Assembly (NCBI GenBank): GCA_965201155.1
Contig: OZ241752.1
Coordinates: forward strand, 2,046,001-2,110,000
Length of the DNA stretch: 64,000 bases
From: JANQOH01 sp965201155
GTDB taxonomy: Bacteria > Pseudomonadota > Alphaproteobacteria > UBA7887
Direction: 5' to 3'
This document shows positions 54,231 through 63,441 of this stretch, in pieces. The position numbers and the translations under genes were made by a program. The notes beneath the pieces are model-generated. The model made no database searches. It saw only the letters and a list, made by a program, of their open reading frames with translations, and was not told the origin of the DNA. The stretch's first letter is position 1, and each line of letters begins with the position of its first letter.

Positions 54231-57200
54231 ATGCAGCGAACAGGTTTTCTCCGGCAGCGCTTCTTTCTGGCTCTTGTCGCTGTTCTGCCGCTATTTCTGA
54301 CGGCGTGTCATGCAACGGGCCCGCTCAAGCCGGCAAACCTCGGCGAAACCTCCCATTTGGCCGGCGGTCAGAGCCTCGTCGAACAACCCACCGGCGTATA
54401 TTTCCCGACAATTCCCGCTCAGGATAACGCAGTAGCAATGGCCAGCAACTCCGCCATCACAGCGGCATCGGATGCTACCGTCGGAGGGCCTACCCAATCT
54501 GATGCAACTGGCTCGCCCGGTAGAGGCCCATTCACCATTTCAGCGGCCCGCAACAGCTTTGAGGCGCAAAGCACACCACAACCCCTCTCTCATTCGTTCG
54601 AAGCGCTCACGAATGCCGGCGCAGTAGATGAAGATACGGCCCGTCAACAACCCGCCGTCTCACCCGCACCGCCATCGCCCGGCGGTGTAACACCAGGCGG
54701 CACGCGACTTGCTGCCCTGCCACAAAACAATCCGACAGCGTTCGATCTGCTTGATCATTGGGGGCATCGGCAGATGCCGGCAATTGCAACGGCACTTGCA
54801 CTGGCGCCACCTGAGGATGCAGTTGTTTCAGACCGTCTTCGGCATCTTCAGGCTGCCGCACAGGCAAGTGGGAAGTTGCCCCCGGCGCCGGATTTTCATG
54901 AGACGGACGAAGTAGAAATTCTCGGTGCTCGCCACGGGTTCACCCTTGGCCGCTGGAAGGGCGGTCCGGCAGACACGCTGTCGATCGAGTTCGACCTTTC
55001 GGGCGCGGGGCCGTTGATGCGGGATGACCCTGAGTTTGGCGCAATGCTTGAGCGTTCCGGCAAAGCATGGAGTTATCGAATCGCCGATACTTGGTCCCCA
55101 TGGGAGCGTCGCCCGGGCGATCTCAAGGGGTATTTAATCAATGGTCATGATCCCGATATCCCGGTTTATGTGGAGCCCGGGGGTGAGGTCAGTACCGGTC
55201 TCGAGATCGACGTTCGTGACGCAGCCATCTCCCCCAATGGCGGTTGGGCGAACAATTTCGGCATCATGCCTCCCGGTAGCTCTTACGAACCTCGTTTCGG
55301 CTCGATAGAGATTGATCGCCAGCATCTTCGGGAATCCGACGACGCTTATCTGTTCAGAACTTTGACTCACGAGATTGGGCATGTGCTGGGCGCATGGTTG
55401 GCTTCGGATCACTCGTTCACGGAGCTATCTTCAGATGAGCGCTTTGCCCAATATATCGACGCAGAAGCTGGCACCTGGACGGGGCCGAATGTTGTCGCCA
55501 TCCACGGACGCCCGGCACCGTTTCAGGACAGCGTGGATCCGTATGGCTGGGTCGACGGCGAGCGCAGCCCGCTGACGTCTGAATACGAATTCAATCACAG
55601 TGGCGTCTGCAGCTCCATCATGGCCTATTGCAGCACCGAGGAAGCATCTTTGTCGCTTCTGCCGCACGCCATCGATTTTGCTTTCCTCGCAGATCTGGGC
55701 ATAACGATAGTCGAGGAGACGGATCGGGCCGAGAGCTACGGGCTTGCGGGCTGGGGCGAGTATGCCGGGTTTTCCGTCTCCGTGTCACGCAAGCTGCAAA
55801 CCGAACTGGCGGATCCTCAGCCCGGCTATGATGTCGGGGCTGCCCCTTGGCAGACGCTGGATGTGATCGACCAACTCCGAGTGGGTGTCGATGCCTTCGG
55901 TTACCGCAGCGCCGGCAAATTCCTTGATATTCAACCGCCAACGATAGCAACTGCGGGCACCGTCTATTATGTCGGCGCCCTGCTGGGTGCCGCCATCGAC
56001 CGCCCCGCGCTGCCGCCGGTCACCGGCAATGCCAGGCTGGCAATGGACCTGGACGCGCGGGACGGCTCAGCCAGCTTCACGTCGCTTACGGTGCATGAGG
56101 AAGGGGGCCGGGAGAGCTTCTCCGGCGGCGCCCTGCACTATCCGCTGGCGCTGACGGGCAACGCGATTGTCGGAACGGACGCAGCGGCAACGCTTTCCGC
56201 CCACTTCTACGGCCCCTGGCGCGAAGAGGTTGCCGGCACGCTTCACGACCCCAGCGCCGGGCTGCTTGCAGGTTTCGGGGCGTCGACGGACGACCGGCCC
56301 AGCCGCGAGGAGGTGATTGCCTCGGCGGATTGGCTGGCAGGCTTGTCGGTGGCCCGCTCTGCGCCCGATCCCGATGACAATGGCTGGTTTTGGTATCGCT
56401 GCGGCGCCGCACAGTCCTGTGAAATCCTGGATGACGAAATCCAGGATGATGGAACGGGAATTTGGAAGGATTGGGCGCCGGCAACACGCGAGGCGGTTTT
56501 GAGCGCGACGGCGGGACGGGGAGTGCTTGATGAAGCGACGCTTGTCGAGGACCGCGGCGCGGTGCGCGTTGAACGGCAATCAGCGGCGGAGATCGACGGC
56601 GCGCGCGGGCGTCATGTTGTGGACGGCTATACCGGGGTGCTGGAATACGGCGCGTTCGGCATCGGATTCGAGAGATATAGCGACACCTGGTCGGACCCGA
56701 ATGATGCACGCCCCGGTTTCTTTGATGTGTGGACGGGCGCACAGGGGGCCATGGCAGGACGGCTTCCGGAGGGCCATGCCCACTGGTCCGGGCCGATGCT
56801 GGGATTCCAGTGGCGATATTATGATGCGTATGAAATGCCATTTGTGGAGGGCGTGGCAAGCGTCGATTACGATCTGTCCACCAATCTCATGGACATAGAG
56901 TTTTCGGATGTTGCGAGCCGGGACGGTGCCCGCCGCCTTCCTGATTTCAGGTTCGACGGGGGTAATATCCGCTTGGACACGGACGGGACGTTCGAGGGCT
57001 TTGGCAACAACGATATTCTGAACGGTACCTTTGTCGGCCCCGACCATGAAGAAGTCGTGGGTATGTTCAATCACGCCGAAGCCGGCGTTATCGGCAGCTT
57101 CGGCGCACGCCCCATGGCAGAAATGGTCACGCCGGGAGAAACAGCTGAGTTGCGCCTACCTTTCGGCGCCATGGAGGCGCGGCTGCAACAATCAAATGAT

Positions 57201-58376
57201 GGTCAGTCGATAGACCGCGTGGTCGAGTATCTGAGGGTGCATGCGAGTGGCGGCCCATGGCAGGCAGGCCCCGATTACAATTGGTCGCATCCTCCCGGGC
57301 TTGTACGGTTCACCTCGCCGCCGGTCGTGCGCATGGCGGAAGGGACGAGCGAGCGATACCGAGCGATCACTGCCTATGCCGTGGCGCTCATCAACCGGGC
57401 GCTGCCTTACGACCTGCACCTCACCTTTGGCGCTGATGCGCCCGCTGGCGCGGCAGGGCAGTGGCAAGAGGGCCTTCCAAACGTCCCGGACGGGCAAATT
57501 TTCGTCGAGTTCATCGACGCGTCGACCCAAGGCGGTCGGCCCGGAGCGGAAGCGCTCGGGCATAATGACACGCAGCATGAGTATGACACGGCCCAGGGCC
57601 GTTTGGAGAAGAAGCACTTACGGGCGGGCGCCGTAGAGATGGACAACAGGGCCTTCGCTGGTCGCCCGGATTATCAGGTCGCCTCAGTGCTCGTGCATGA
57701 GATGATCCATGTGTTGGGGCTGCACGGGCATGTCGATGCTCCAGCCTTCCGGGATTCCAACATGTATGACGCATGGTTTCGCCTTGACGGGTCTCTGCCG
57801 GCCATCGACGCAGCGGCGCTTCAAGCGCTCTACATGAAGCTCGGCGAGGCGACTGAGCCCGAGGAGATGACGCCCTCGATTCTGGGGGCATGGTCCCGGG
57901 AGAGCGCCAATATCGACGGTGCGATTGGCGAGGTCAGCTTTGGCGTGCGTCACAACAATGGCGTAAGCATGCCCTGGACATTCGGCGGCGAGCCGTCAAG
58001 TGCGCTCAGGGACAGCCGCACACTCTCGGGCACCGTGACATGGGCAGGCGGCCTGCTCGGCTTCACGCCGGCGCTCGATGTGGTGGGCGGCAACGCTAGC
58101 CTCAGCGTCAATCTGGGCACCATGGGCGGGCGTGTGAATTTCACGGACCTGCAAAGCTGGACAACGGACACGACGCCCGGGGCACTCGGTAGTGGCTCAC
58201 CATGGAACAGCGGAAGCCTCGGCTACACTATCGTGGTCGGCGGAAACTATCTCCGCAGCACAGGAGGCGCCGAGGGCACGGTAAACGGCCATTTCTACGG
58301 AACTCATCATGCCGGCGTTGCCGGCAGCCTCGAGCGCGGCGATCTGACGGCGGCATTCGGGGCAATTCGCAATTGA
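54231..58376 (+). CDS. Giant lipoprotein with two HExxH protease motifs and TbpB-like barrels
   Basis: The 1,381-residue protein has a lipobox FLTAC and a 200-residue low-complexity spacer. A first metalloprotease-like domain has THEIGHVLGAW (H380, E381, H384), followed by a TbpB-like segment (FYGPWREEVAGTL, residue about 660). A second such segment ends FVGPDHEEVVGMF (about 930). A second protease-like domain has VHEMIHVLGLHGHVD (H1156, E1157, H1160, H1167), and the final barrel has HFYGTHHAGVAGSL and ends AAFGAIRN. HExxH is the zinc motif of metallopeptidases. A strong GGGGAGG precedes the ATG. It probably acts at the cell surface; the substrate is unknown. The domain limits are approximate. 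Confidence 0.78.
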   Translation: MQRTGFLRQRFFLALVAVLPLFLTACHATGPLKPANLGETSHLAGGQSLVEQPTGVYFPTIPAQDNAVAMASNSAITAASDATVGGPTQSDATGSPGRGPFTISAARNSFEAQSTPQPLSHSFEALTNAGAVDEDTARQQPAVSPAPPSPGGVTPGGTRLAALPQNNPTAFDLLDHWGHRQMPAIATALALAPPEDAVVSDRLRHLQAAAQASGKLPPAPDFHETDEVEILGARHGFTLGRWKGGPADTLSIEFDLSGAGPLMRDDPEFGAMLERSGKAWSYRIADTWSPWERRPGDLKGYLINGHDPDIPVYVEPGGEVSTGLEIDVRDAAISPNGGWANNFGIMPPGSSYEPRFGSIEIDRQHLRESDDAYLFRTLTHEIGHVLGAWLASDHSFTELSSDERFAQYIDAEAGTWTGPNVVAIHGRPAPFQDSVDPYGWVDGERSPLTSEYEFNHSGVCSSIMAYCSTEEASLSLLPHAIDFAFLADLGITIVEETDRAESYGLAGWGEYAGFSVSVSRKLQTELADPQPGYDVGAAPWQTLDVIDQLRVGVDAFGYRSAGKFLDIQPPTIATAGTVYYVGALLGAAIDRPALPPVTGNARLAMDLDARDGSASFTSLTVHEEGGRESFSGGALHYPLALTGNAIVGTDAAATLSAHFYGPWREEVAGTLHDPSAGLLAGFGASTDDRPSREEVIASADWLAGLSVARSAPDPDDNGWFWYRCGAAQSCEILDDEIQDDGTGIWKDWAPATREAVLSATAGRGVLDEATLVEDRGAVRVERQSAAEIDGARGRHVVDGYTGVLEYGAFGIGFERYSDTWSDPNDARPGFFDVWTGAQGAMAGRLPEGHAHWSGPMLGFQWRYYDAYEMPFVEGVASVDYDLSTNLMDIEFSDVASRDGARRLPDFRFDGGNIRLDTDGTFEGFGNNDILNGTFVGPDHEEVVGMFNHAEAGVIGSFGARPMAEMVTPGETAELRLPFGAMEARLQQSNDGQSIDRVVEYLRVHASGGPWQAGPDYNWSHPPGLVRFTSPPVVRMAEGTSERYRAITAYAVALINRALPYDLHLTFGADAPAGAAGQWQEGLPNVPDGQIFVEFIDASTQGGRPGAEALGHNDTQHEYDTAQGRLEKKHLRAGAVEMDNRAFAGRPDYQVASVLVHEMIHVLGLHGHVDAPAFRDSNMYDAWFRLDGSLPAIDAAALQALYMKLGEATEPEEMTPSILGAWSRESANIDGAIGEVSFGVRHNNGVSMPWTFGGEPSSALRDSRTLSGTVTWAGGLLGFTPALDVVGGNASLSVNLGTMGGRVNFTDLQSWTTDTTPGALGSGSPWNSGSLGYTIVVGGNYLRSTGGAEGTVNGHFYGTHHAGVAGSLERGDLTAAFGAIRN

Positions 58377-58410
58377 TATCGGGGCACAGTCAGATGCCGA
58401 GAGGAAACCC

Positions 58411-60669
58411 ATGCGCATAGCAATCGCCATGGCGGCCGTCGCGTTCACACTTGCCGGCTGTGACGTCGAAGTCCTGGACGCTGAGACCAAGGAGGAACTT
58501 CTTGCCGCCATAGAGGATGTGCGAGAAGTTCTTGAAAAAGCCGAAGAAAAACTGGAGGAGAGTACCGCGGAAGATGTCCAGGAACTGCTTGACGAGGCTG
58601 AAGAGAGGCTGGCCGAAAGCACCACGGAGGACGTGCAAGAGCTGATCGACGAGGCGGAAGAAAGGCTGGAGGAAATCACTGCGGCCGGCGATGGCGAGCC
58701 ACAGACCGAGCGCGAGCGGGCGCAACGCGAACTGGCGAGGCTGCCATTCCCGTTCCGCGAGTGGGTGTGCGACTCGGCATTTGCCCATATCCCCGGAGCC
58801 TGCGGCTTTGACGGCAGCGGGCTCAACCGGCCGCATTTCGGCATGTGGGGCCTGCCCGACCAGCTTGCGGACGACGCCAGGCACAGCCCCGTCTACCATG
58901 ACCATGACGGCAATGACCGGCGGATATTCGTCGGTGTCGATCAAGGCGCGGAACATATCGACAGCCTCGGCGTCACCGGATATCGCGGTGACTACGAAAT
59001 CCGCTTGGGCCGCCTCAACGACGGGGCGGGATACAACGAGGTCTCAGCCTATCTCTCTCAAGTCGCTCCCGATGCAGCTACCCCCGGCAGCAACAAGGTG
59101 CGACTCATCGGCAGTTCGACCCAGCGCGAACATAATCGTGTTCTGGCAGCAGTTCGCCTTGTCAACGCAGCGCTGCCGGAGGACTCGAAACTCTCCGTTG
59201 ATCCCGCAATGCCCAGCTTGAGTCTCCGGAACACCGTTCGGGAGGATACCTACTACCGGGACGGGAGCGAACTGGCCGACACAATCCATATCGAGTTTGT
59301 GCCGGAACGATCATGGGCGAGCGGCGGGGGCGCGGCGATTACCTGGGCGGATGACGACCATGCTTATGTGCAGTTCTACGCAGGGTCGAACTCATATGGC
59401 GACGACAGGGAAAGCGTCATTCTGCTCGCCCATGAGATGATGCACGCGCTGGGCTTCGACGGGCATGTGTCTTCATCGTTCGCGACCATCATGGAAGGGA
59501 CGAGGCAGATACACGCCGCCTCTCAAGGCGGGGTTACGCAGCCGATGTCGCTTCTGTATCCGGTGGACAGGGAGGCGCTGCGGGCGCTCTATGGGCGCTT
59601 GCAGGGCAGCGGCAACTCGACCGGCTTCGGGCCCTGGTCCGCTTCTTCGCTCCATCTCCACGGCAACGGACCCCATGCCGGCTTCGGGGTCGCATTGCGT
59701 AACGGCTATGCCGAACCGTGGGCCTATGGCTATCTTCCCGCCGATGACCTTTCGAACAACGAGAGCCTGTCCGGTTCGGCAGTCTGGGACGGCGAACTGC
59801 TCGGCCTGACGCCGAATGCTGCGGTTGTCGCAGGCGATGCCAGTATTGTCGTCAATCTTGCCTCCATGACAGGGCGCGCGGATTTCACCGCCCTGGAGAC
59901 ATGGGGCGCCGACATGCCGCCAGGCGACGAAGGAACCGGCGCGATATGGCGGGACGGCGATCTCGGCTACACGATTGCCGTGCGCAGCAATACCTTCCGC
60001 GAGACAGGCGGCGACGACGGGCGCTTGACCGGGGTATTCACCGGATTATCGCACGAAGGCGCCGCGGGCACGCTGGAGCGGAGTGATTTCACGGCCGCCT
60101 TCGGGGCGCGCGCTGTGACGGACGTCGTGCCGGAAGCGCCCGATACCGGGAGGGCAATGGTCACACTGGAAGAAGCCGGAACAGTCAGCGGCAGTTATGT
60201 GTTTCTTTATGACGATTGGGGCTTTGAGGGGCGACAGACGGAGGAAAACCTGTTTGGTGCATTCATCAATCGGGGAAGCTGGCGCTCCGGCAACGTGACC
60301 TATTATGAAACTCCGCCGACCATTGATGTTTCCGGCGCGCGCACAGGGACCAATCCGGTGTCTGGCGGCGCAGTCTGGGAAGGGCGAGTGCGCGCTTATG
60401 AGGAGGGCGGCGGGCTGGCGCCGGTGAGCGGTAGCACACGGCTGGAAGTGGATTTCGCCGGCGCAACGGTGGACGTGGATTTCACGAACTTCGATGCGGG
60501 GACGAACGCGTTGTCGTGGCGGGGATTGCGCGTGAGCGGCGGTGCGTTCCAGGACGCGGCGGCACGGCCAACCATCGAGGGTGCGTTTTACGGCGCTGGC
60601 CATGAGGGCGCGGCAGGTCAGTTTCACCGCGGCAGCCTGCGAGGTGTTTTTGGCGCTGCCCGAAACTAA
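58411..60669 (+). CDS. Lipoprotein metalloprotease with coiled-coil stalk and TbpB-like barrels
   Basis: The 752-residue product has a lipobox FTLAGC. An acidic coiled-coil stalk of about 70 residues follows, with 19-20-residue repeats (EDVQELLDEAEERLAES / EDVQELIDEAEERLEEI). Its protease-like domain has LAHEMMHALGFDGHVSSSF (H341, E342, H345, H352). Two C-terminal barrel-like segments end in FTGLSHEGAAGTLERSDFTA and FYGAGHEGAAGQFHRGSLRG. It follows the giant lipoprotein by 34 bases with its own GAGAGGAA site, so the two are likely co-transcribed. It is a shorter version of the same architecture. Confidence 0.8.
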   Translation: MRIAIAMAAVAFTLAGCDVEVLDAETKEELLAAIEDVREVLEKAEEKLEESTAEDVQELLDEAEERLAESTTEDVQELIDEAEERLEEITAAGDGEPQTERERAQRELARLPFPFREWVCDSAFAHIPGACGFDGSGLNRPHFGMWGLPDQLADDARHSPVYHDHDGNDRRIFVGVDQGAEHIDSLGVTGYRGDYEIRLGRLNDGAGYNEVSAYLSQVAPDAATPGSNKVRLIGSSTQREHNRVLAAVRLVNAALPEDSKLSVDPAMPSLSLRNTVREDTYYRDGSELADTIHIEFVPERSWASGGGAAITWADDDHAYVQFYAGSNSYGDDRESVILLAHEMMHALGFDGHVSSSFATIMEGTRQIHAASQGGVTQPMSLLYPVDREALRALYGRLQGSGNSTGFGPWSASSLHLHGNGPHAGFGVALRNGYAEPWAYGYLPADDLSNNESLSGSAVWDGELLGLTPNAAVVAGDASIVVNLASMTGRADFTALETWGADMPPGDEGTGAIWRDGDLGYTIAVRSNTFRETGGDDGRLTGVFTGLSHEGAAGTLERSDFTAAFGARAVTDVVPEAPDTGRAMVTLEEAGTVSGSYVFLYDDWGFEGRQTEENLFGAFINRGSWRSGNVTYYETPPTIDVSGARTGTNPVSGGAVWEGRVRAYEEGGGLAPVSGSTRLEVDFAGATVDVDFTNFDAGTNALSWRGLRVSGGAFQDAAARPTIEGAFYGAGHEGAAGQFHRGSLRGVFGAARN

Positions 60670-60715
60670 GCAACGGACCGCTAGGCTGGTTCGAAATTGC
60701 TCAGTGCATTAGGGG

Positions 60716-60915
60716 TGAGTTGGCCGCTGAAAAATTGGACAGGTCACCAAAGTCTATCCCGCCTTGTGATGGAGGGACGCAACTGAGCAGCAAGCGCCGA
60801 AGATTTTCGGGAGAGAGCGACGATGGCGTTCGAGGCGCTTCCAGACGACAGGACGTTTCAGGAGATTGCGTCGGGGCCCCAGGTTCATCCAAGGTGCCTC
60901 CGCGTCAACACCTAA
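60716..60915 (+). pseudogene. IS3-family left end with broken orfA
   Basis: TGAGTTGGCCGCTGAAAAAT at 60716 has the form of an IS3-family terminal repeat. Downstream, one frame gives SSKRRRFSGE and, after a frameshift, MAFEALPDDRTFQEIASG then QVHP. Together these are the N-terminus of IS3 OrfA (SKRRRFS-x-E-F-K...ALEAL...T-x-Q-E-I-A...K-V-H-P). The remaining 1 kb of such an element, including orfB, is absent. Confidence 0.65.
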
Positions 60916-60985
60916 CCTGACTTTCTTGCGGCACCGTTCATCGCTAGAAGGGTGGCTGATACTGTCAACATCGAGGATTTCAGCG

Positions 60986-61795
60986 ATGCAAATCTCTGAT
61001 GCGCCCGTTATGTCTGGCATGGGTATTAGCAGAACGGTTCGTTGGATTTGTCGGCTCGCCGGGATGATGTGCTTGATCCTCCCCGCGCTTTTGCTGCTGT
61101 CGTCTGCCGTTGCCTTCGCCGAGACGTGGCGTGGCCTGACCATTGCGCCCGAGCACCGATGTTCTCCGTATGATCGAGGCAGCGATTATCGTTATCCGCA
61201 ATCCGTGGAACAGGCGATCGTGCGCAGGCTGGGCGCCATATATGGCCCCTACACCGGAACCTGCTTCACCTCGACAGCAGAAACCGACATCGAGCATATT
61301 GTTGCTACCAGCGAAGCGCATGATTCAGGGTTGTGTGCACGCGACCGGGCGACGCGAGCGCGTTTCGCACGCGACCTCAGGAATCTTACCCTCGCTGCAC
61401 CCAATGTGAATCGCTACCGCAAGAGGGCCAAGGACGCCGCTGAATGGCTTCCTGACCGCAACCGATGCTGGTTCGCTGCCAGAATTGTCGAAGTCCGTAG
61501 AGCTTACGGACTCACAATTGACAGGCGGGAAGCCGAAGTGCTGGATAGGGTCCTAACCTCATGCGCGAGCATAGAACTGGAGCCGCTGGTTTGCCACACG
61601 AATACGATCGTCAACCGCCGGGCCGGTACGGACTCAGGCGGCAATAGTAGTCCGCTAGCGCTTTACGACGATAACCGAAACGGCCGTATCACCTGCAAGG
61701 AAGCACGCCGCCACGGGATTGCACCCGTCCCACGCTCACATCCTGCATATCGCTATATGCGTGATGGTGACGGAGATGGTGTCGTTTGCGAATAG
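60986..61795 (+). CDS. Secreted HNH/DUF1524-type nuclease with Excalibur domain
   Basis: The 269-residue protein has an export signal (MMCLILPALLLLSSAVAFAE). A nuclease domain follows, with TDIEHIVATSEAHDSGLC and RDLRNLTLAAPNVNRYRKRA, the His and Asn pattern of HNH/DUF1524 nucleases. The C-terminal Excalibur calcium-binding motif is RITCKEARRHGIAPVPR then DGDGDGVVCE. It is therefore a probable extracellular or periplasmic DNase. GAGGA precedes the ATG by eight bases. It may degrade environmental DNA or block DNA entry; no immunity gene is visible, consistent with action outside the cytoplasm. Confidence 0.82.
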   Translation: MQISDAPVMSGMGISRTVRWICRLAGMMCLILPALLLLSSAVAFAETWRGLTIAPEHRCSPYDRGSDYRYPQSVEQAIVRRLGAIYGPYTGTCFTSTAETDIEHIVATSEAHDSGLCARDRATRARFARDLRNLTLAAPNVNRYRKRAKDAAEWLPDRNRCWFAARIVEVRRAYGLTIDRREAEVLDRVLTSCASIELEPLVCHTNTIVNRRAGTDSGGNSSPLALYDDNRNGRITCKEARRHGIAPVPRSHPAYRYMRDGDGDGVVCE

Positions 61796-62534
61796 GCTTG
61801 GCGGTGATTGGATCGACTCGGACGGCGGCCTGCTATCGTTACGCACATGAATGACCATCAAACAACCCCAACTTCACTCTCGGTTATGCCGTCGCACGGT
61901 AGAGATGGCGAAGCCAAAGGCTATTTGCCTCCTTGATGCCATGAACGGCTATCAAATCTTCGCGGGACCGTTTCAAACCCGACACGAACAGCCGGCGCAG
62001 CACGCTCACGAACACCGCATGTTCGGCGGCAAAGTCGAACCCGCGACCGCCCGGAAGTTCCCTCACCACATTGCCCGAACGGCGGCGGACCGCCAACCCG
62101 TATACGCACCGGGTGACCCGCCTCCAGAGCATCCCGGACCTATCGACCGGTACGAATGGCGCGTAGGAGAGGTGAACAAACGGTCGACTGCGCGGCTTGC
62201 GTGCAGAACATCCTTGCAGCCCCACACATGGGTCTCGCGCATGTGTGCCCCAATCGCTGGTCAGTCGCGTCGAAAGTACGGTCGAGACGTGCGATTGTCG
62301 GTGGTGGCGGCTATCTGCTGCACGGAACCACAAGCGTTGCGGCCGACCGGCTCCCATAAGGGAATATATGGCGAATATTCACTGACAGCCATGCTCCCGG
62401 ACGCGCTCGGATTAGAGTGAATCCGCTTTCGGTTTGATGACTGATTTATGACGCTTCAGAGATGGTTGAAAAACATAAAATGAAATCAATAATATAAATC
62501 CCGTTTCGGTCAACACATAAGCGTACTCATCTTC
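61796..62534. other. Unassigned stretch
   Basis: Long frames exist on both strands (61851-62420 plus, 61884-62357 minus), but neither has a good ribosome binding site or recognisable family, and they overlap each other. From 62440 to 62520 the DNA is markedly AT-rich. I cannot assign a function. Confidence 0.3.
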
Positions 62535-62570
62535 GCGTCCGACAGACGGGCTCAACTGGGGACGCAAAAC
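62535..62570 (-). repeat. Inverted copy of the 36-bp repeat at 52165
   Basis: The reverse complement matches 52165-52200 at 35 of 36 positions. It lies 122 bases downstream of the stop of the minus-strand truncated lipoprotein, the same relative position as its partner has to the first lipoprotein gene. Confidence 0.9.
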
Positions 62571-62617
62571 CGGTTTCAGAAAGGAGCGCGTTCCCGGCTC
62601 ACTCGGAGTTTCCGCCG

Positions 62618-62651
62618 GCCGGAGCATGGCCTGTGGTGATCATGCTCCGGC
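62618..62651 (-). terminator. Hairpin after the truncated lipoprotein gene
   Basis: GCCGGAGCATG and CATGCTCCGGC form an 11-bp stem with a 12-base loop just beyond the stop at 62692. No clear T-run follows on the minus strand, so termination is only likely. Confidence 0.45.
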
Positions 62652-62691
62652 GTTCGGGGGGTCGTAGCCGTGCGGAACCGCGCGCCTGGGT

Positions 62692-63371
62692 TTACTCTGT
62701 CATCATCGTGAGGCCGCCGGCGCCGACAACATGCCCATTCGTGAAGTGACCGTTGAAGTTGATGCCTAAACCGGTCGGAAGTGCGTAGAGCTTGCCCTCG
62801 TCGACGTCCGGGGTGCTGTCGTCATCCTCCATCATCACGGTCGGACCGTAGAATGTGCCTCGAATCGCGCCTTTCTCCTTCATATCGCTGAAAAAATGAG
62901 GGCGGCGACCGGTGTCCATACCGTCAAGCATCTGGTTCAGCGTCAACATCCAGCTCGGGTCGATCTCCATCCCGTCGTCCATGAAGTTGGTCACCTGGCC
63001 CATGACCATGAAATGCTTGCTCTGTGCGACATTAATTCCACCGAAATAAGCGGTTACCATCGCGTCTGCCGTGAACTGGCCGGATGAAGTCGGGACAGCG
63101 TTGCCTGCGGGCGAGAAGCTTTTTTTCACATAAAGGCCGGCTGCCGGACCTGCATACTTCGCTGATCCCTCCACCTCGTGGACTATGAGACTGTTTCCCT
63201 CCTTTCCGTACTCCATCATCCCGTCATAGAAACCACTAGCGTCCGTGTAGGACATACCGTCATCGCCGCTTGCTTTCGTGAGCCAATAGCCGAACTGGAT
63301 GTAGTCCTCGTCCTTGTTATCCATGGTCGACGCATCATTATCGGACGCGCGCTTGCCGGCGGCATTCGGTT
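62692..63371 (-). pseudogene. 5'-truncated TbpB-like lipoprotein paralogue
   Basis: The open frame from an in-frame stop near 63370 reads PNAAGKRASDNDASTMDNKD, then YIQFGYWLTKASGDDG, KYAGPAAGLYVKKSF, GQFTADAMVTAYFGGINVAQ and AIRGTFYGPTVMM. It ends VGAGGLTMMTE. These landmarks match the C-terminal domain of the lipoprotein at 49558, especially (Y/L)xFGxW, Y-x-G, F-x-A-x-x-x-x-Y-F-G and G-x-F-Y-G-P. The signal peptide, lipobox and N-terminal half are missing. An ATG at 63324 could start a 210-residue cytoplasmic product, but it is more likely a relic or a silent gene-conversion donor. Confidence 0.7.
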
Positions 63372-63441
63372 ACGATACGAGATGGATGTTCGGGCGTGCC
63401 AAGCTACGGCGCGGCCGGGTCAGGCGTGGCAAGGCACGGAA

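Noticed and set aside
60680..60730. TTCGAAAT-containing stretch resembling a tRNA T-arm
   Set aside because: No matching acceptor or anticodon stem could be folded; the area instead matches an IS3 left end.
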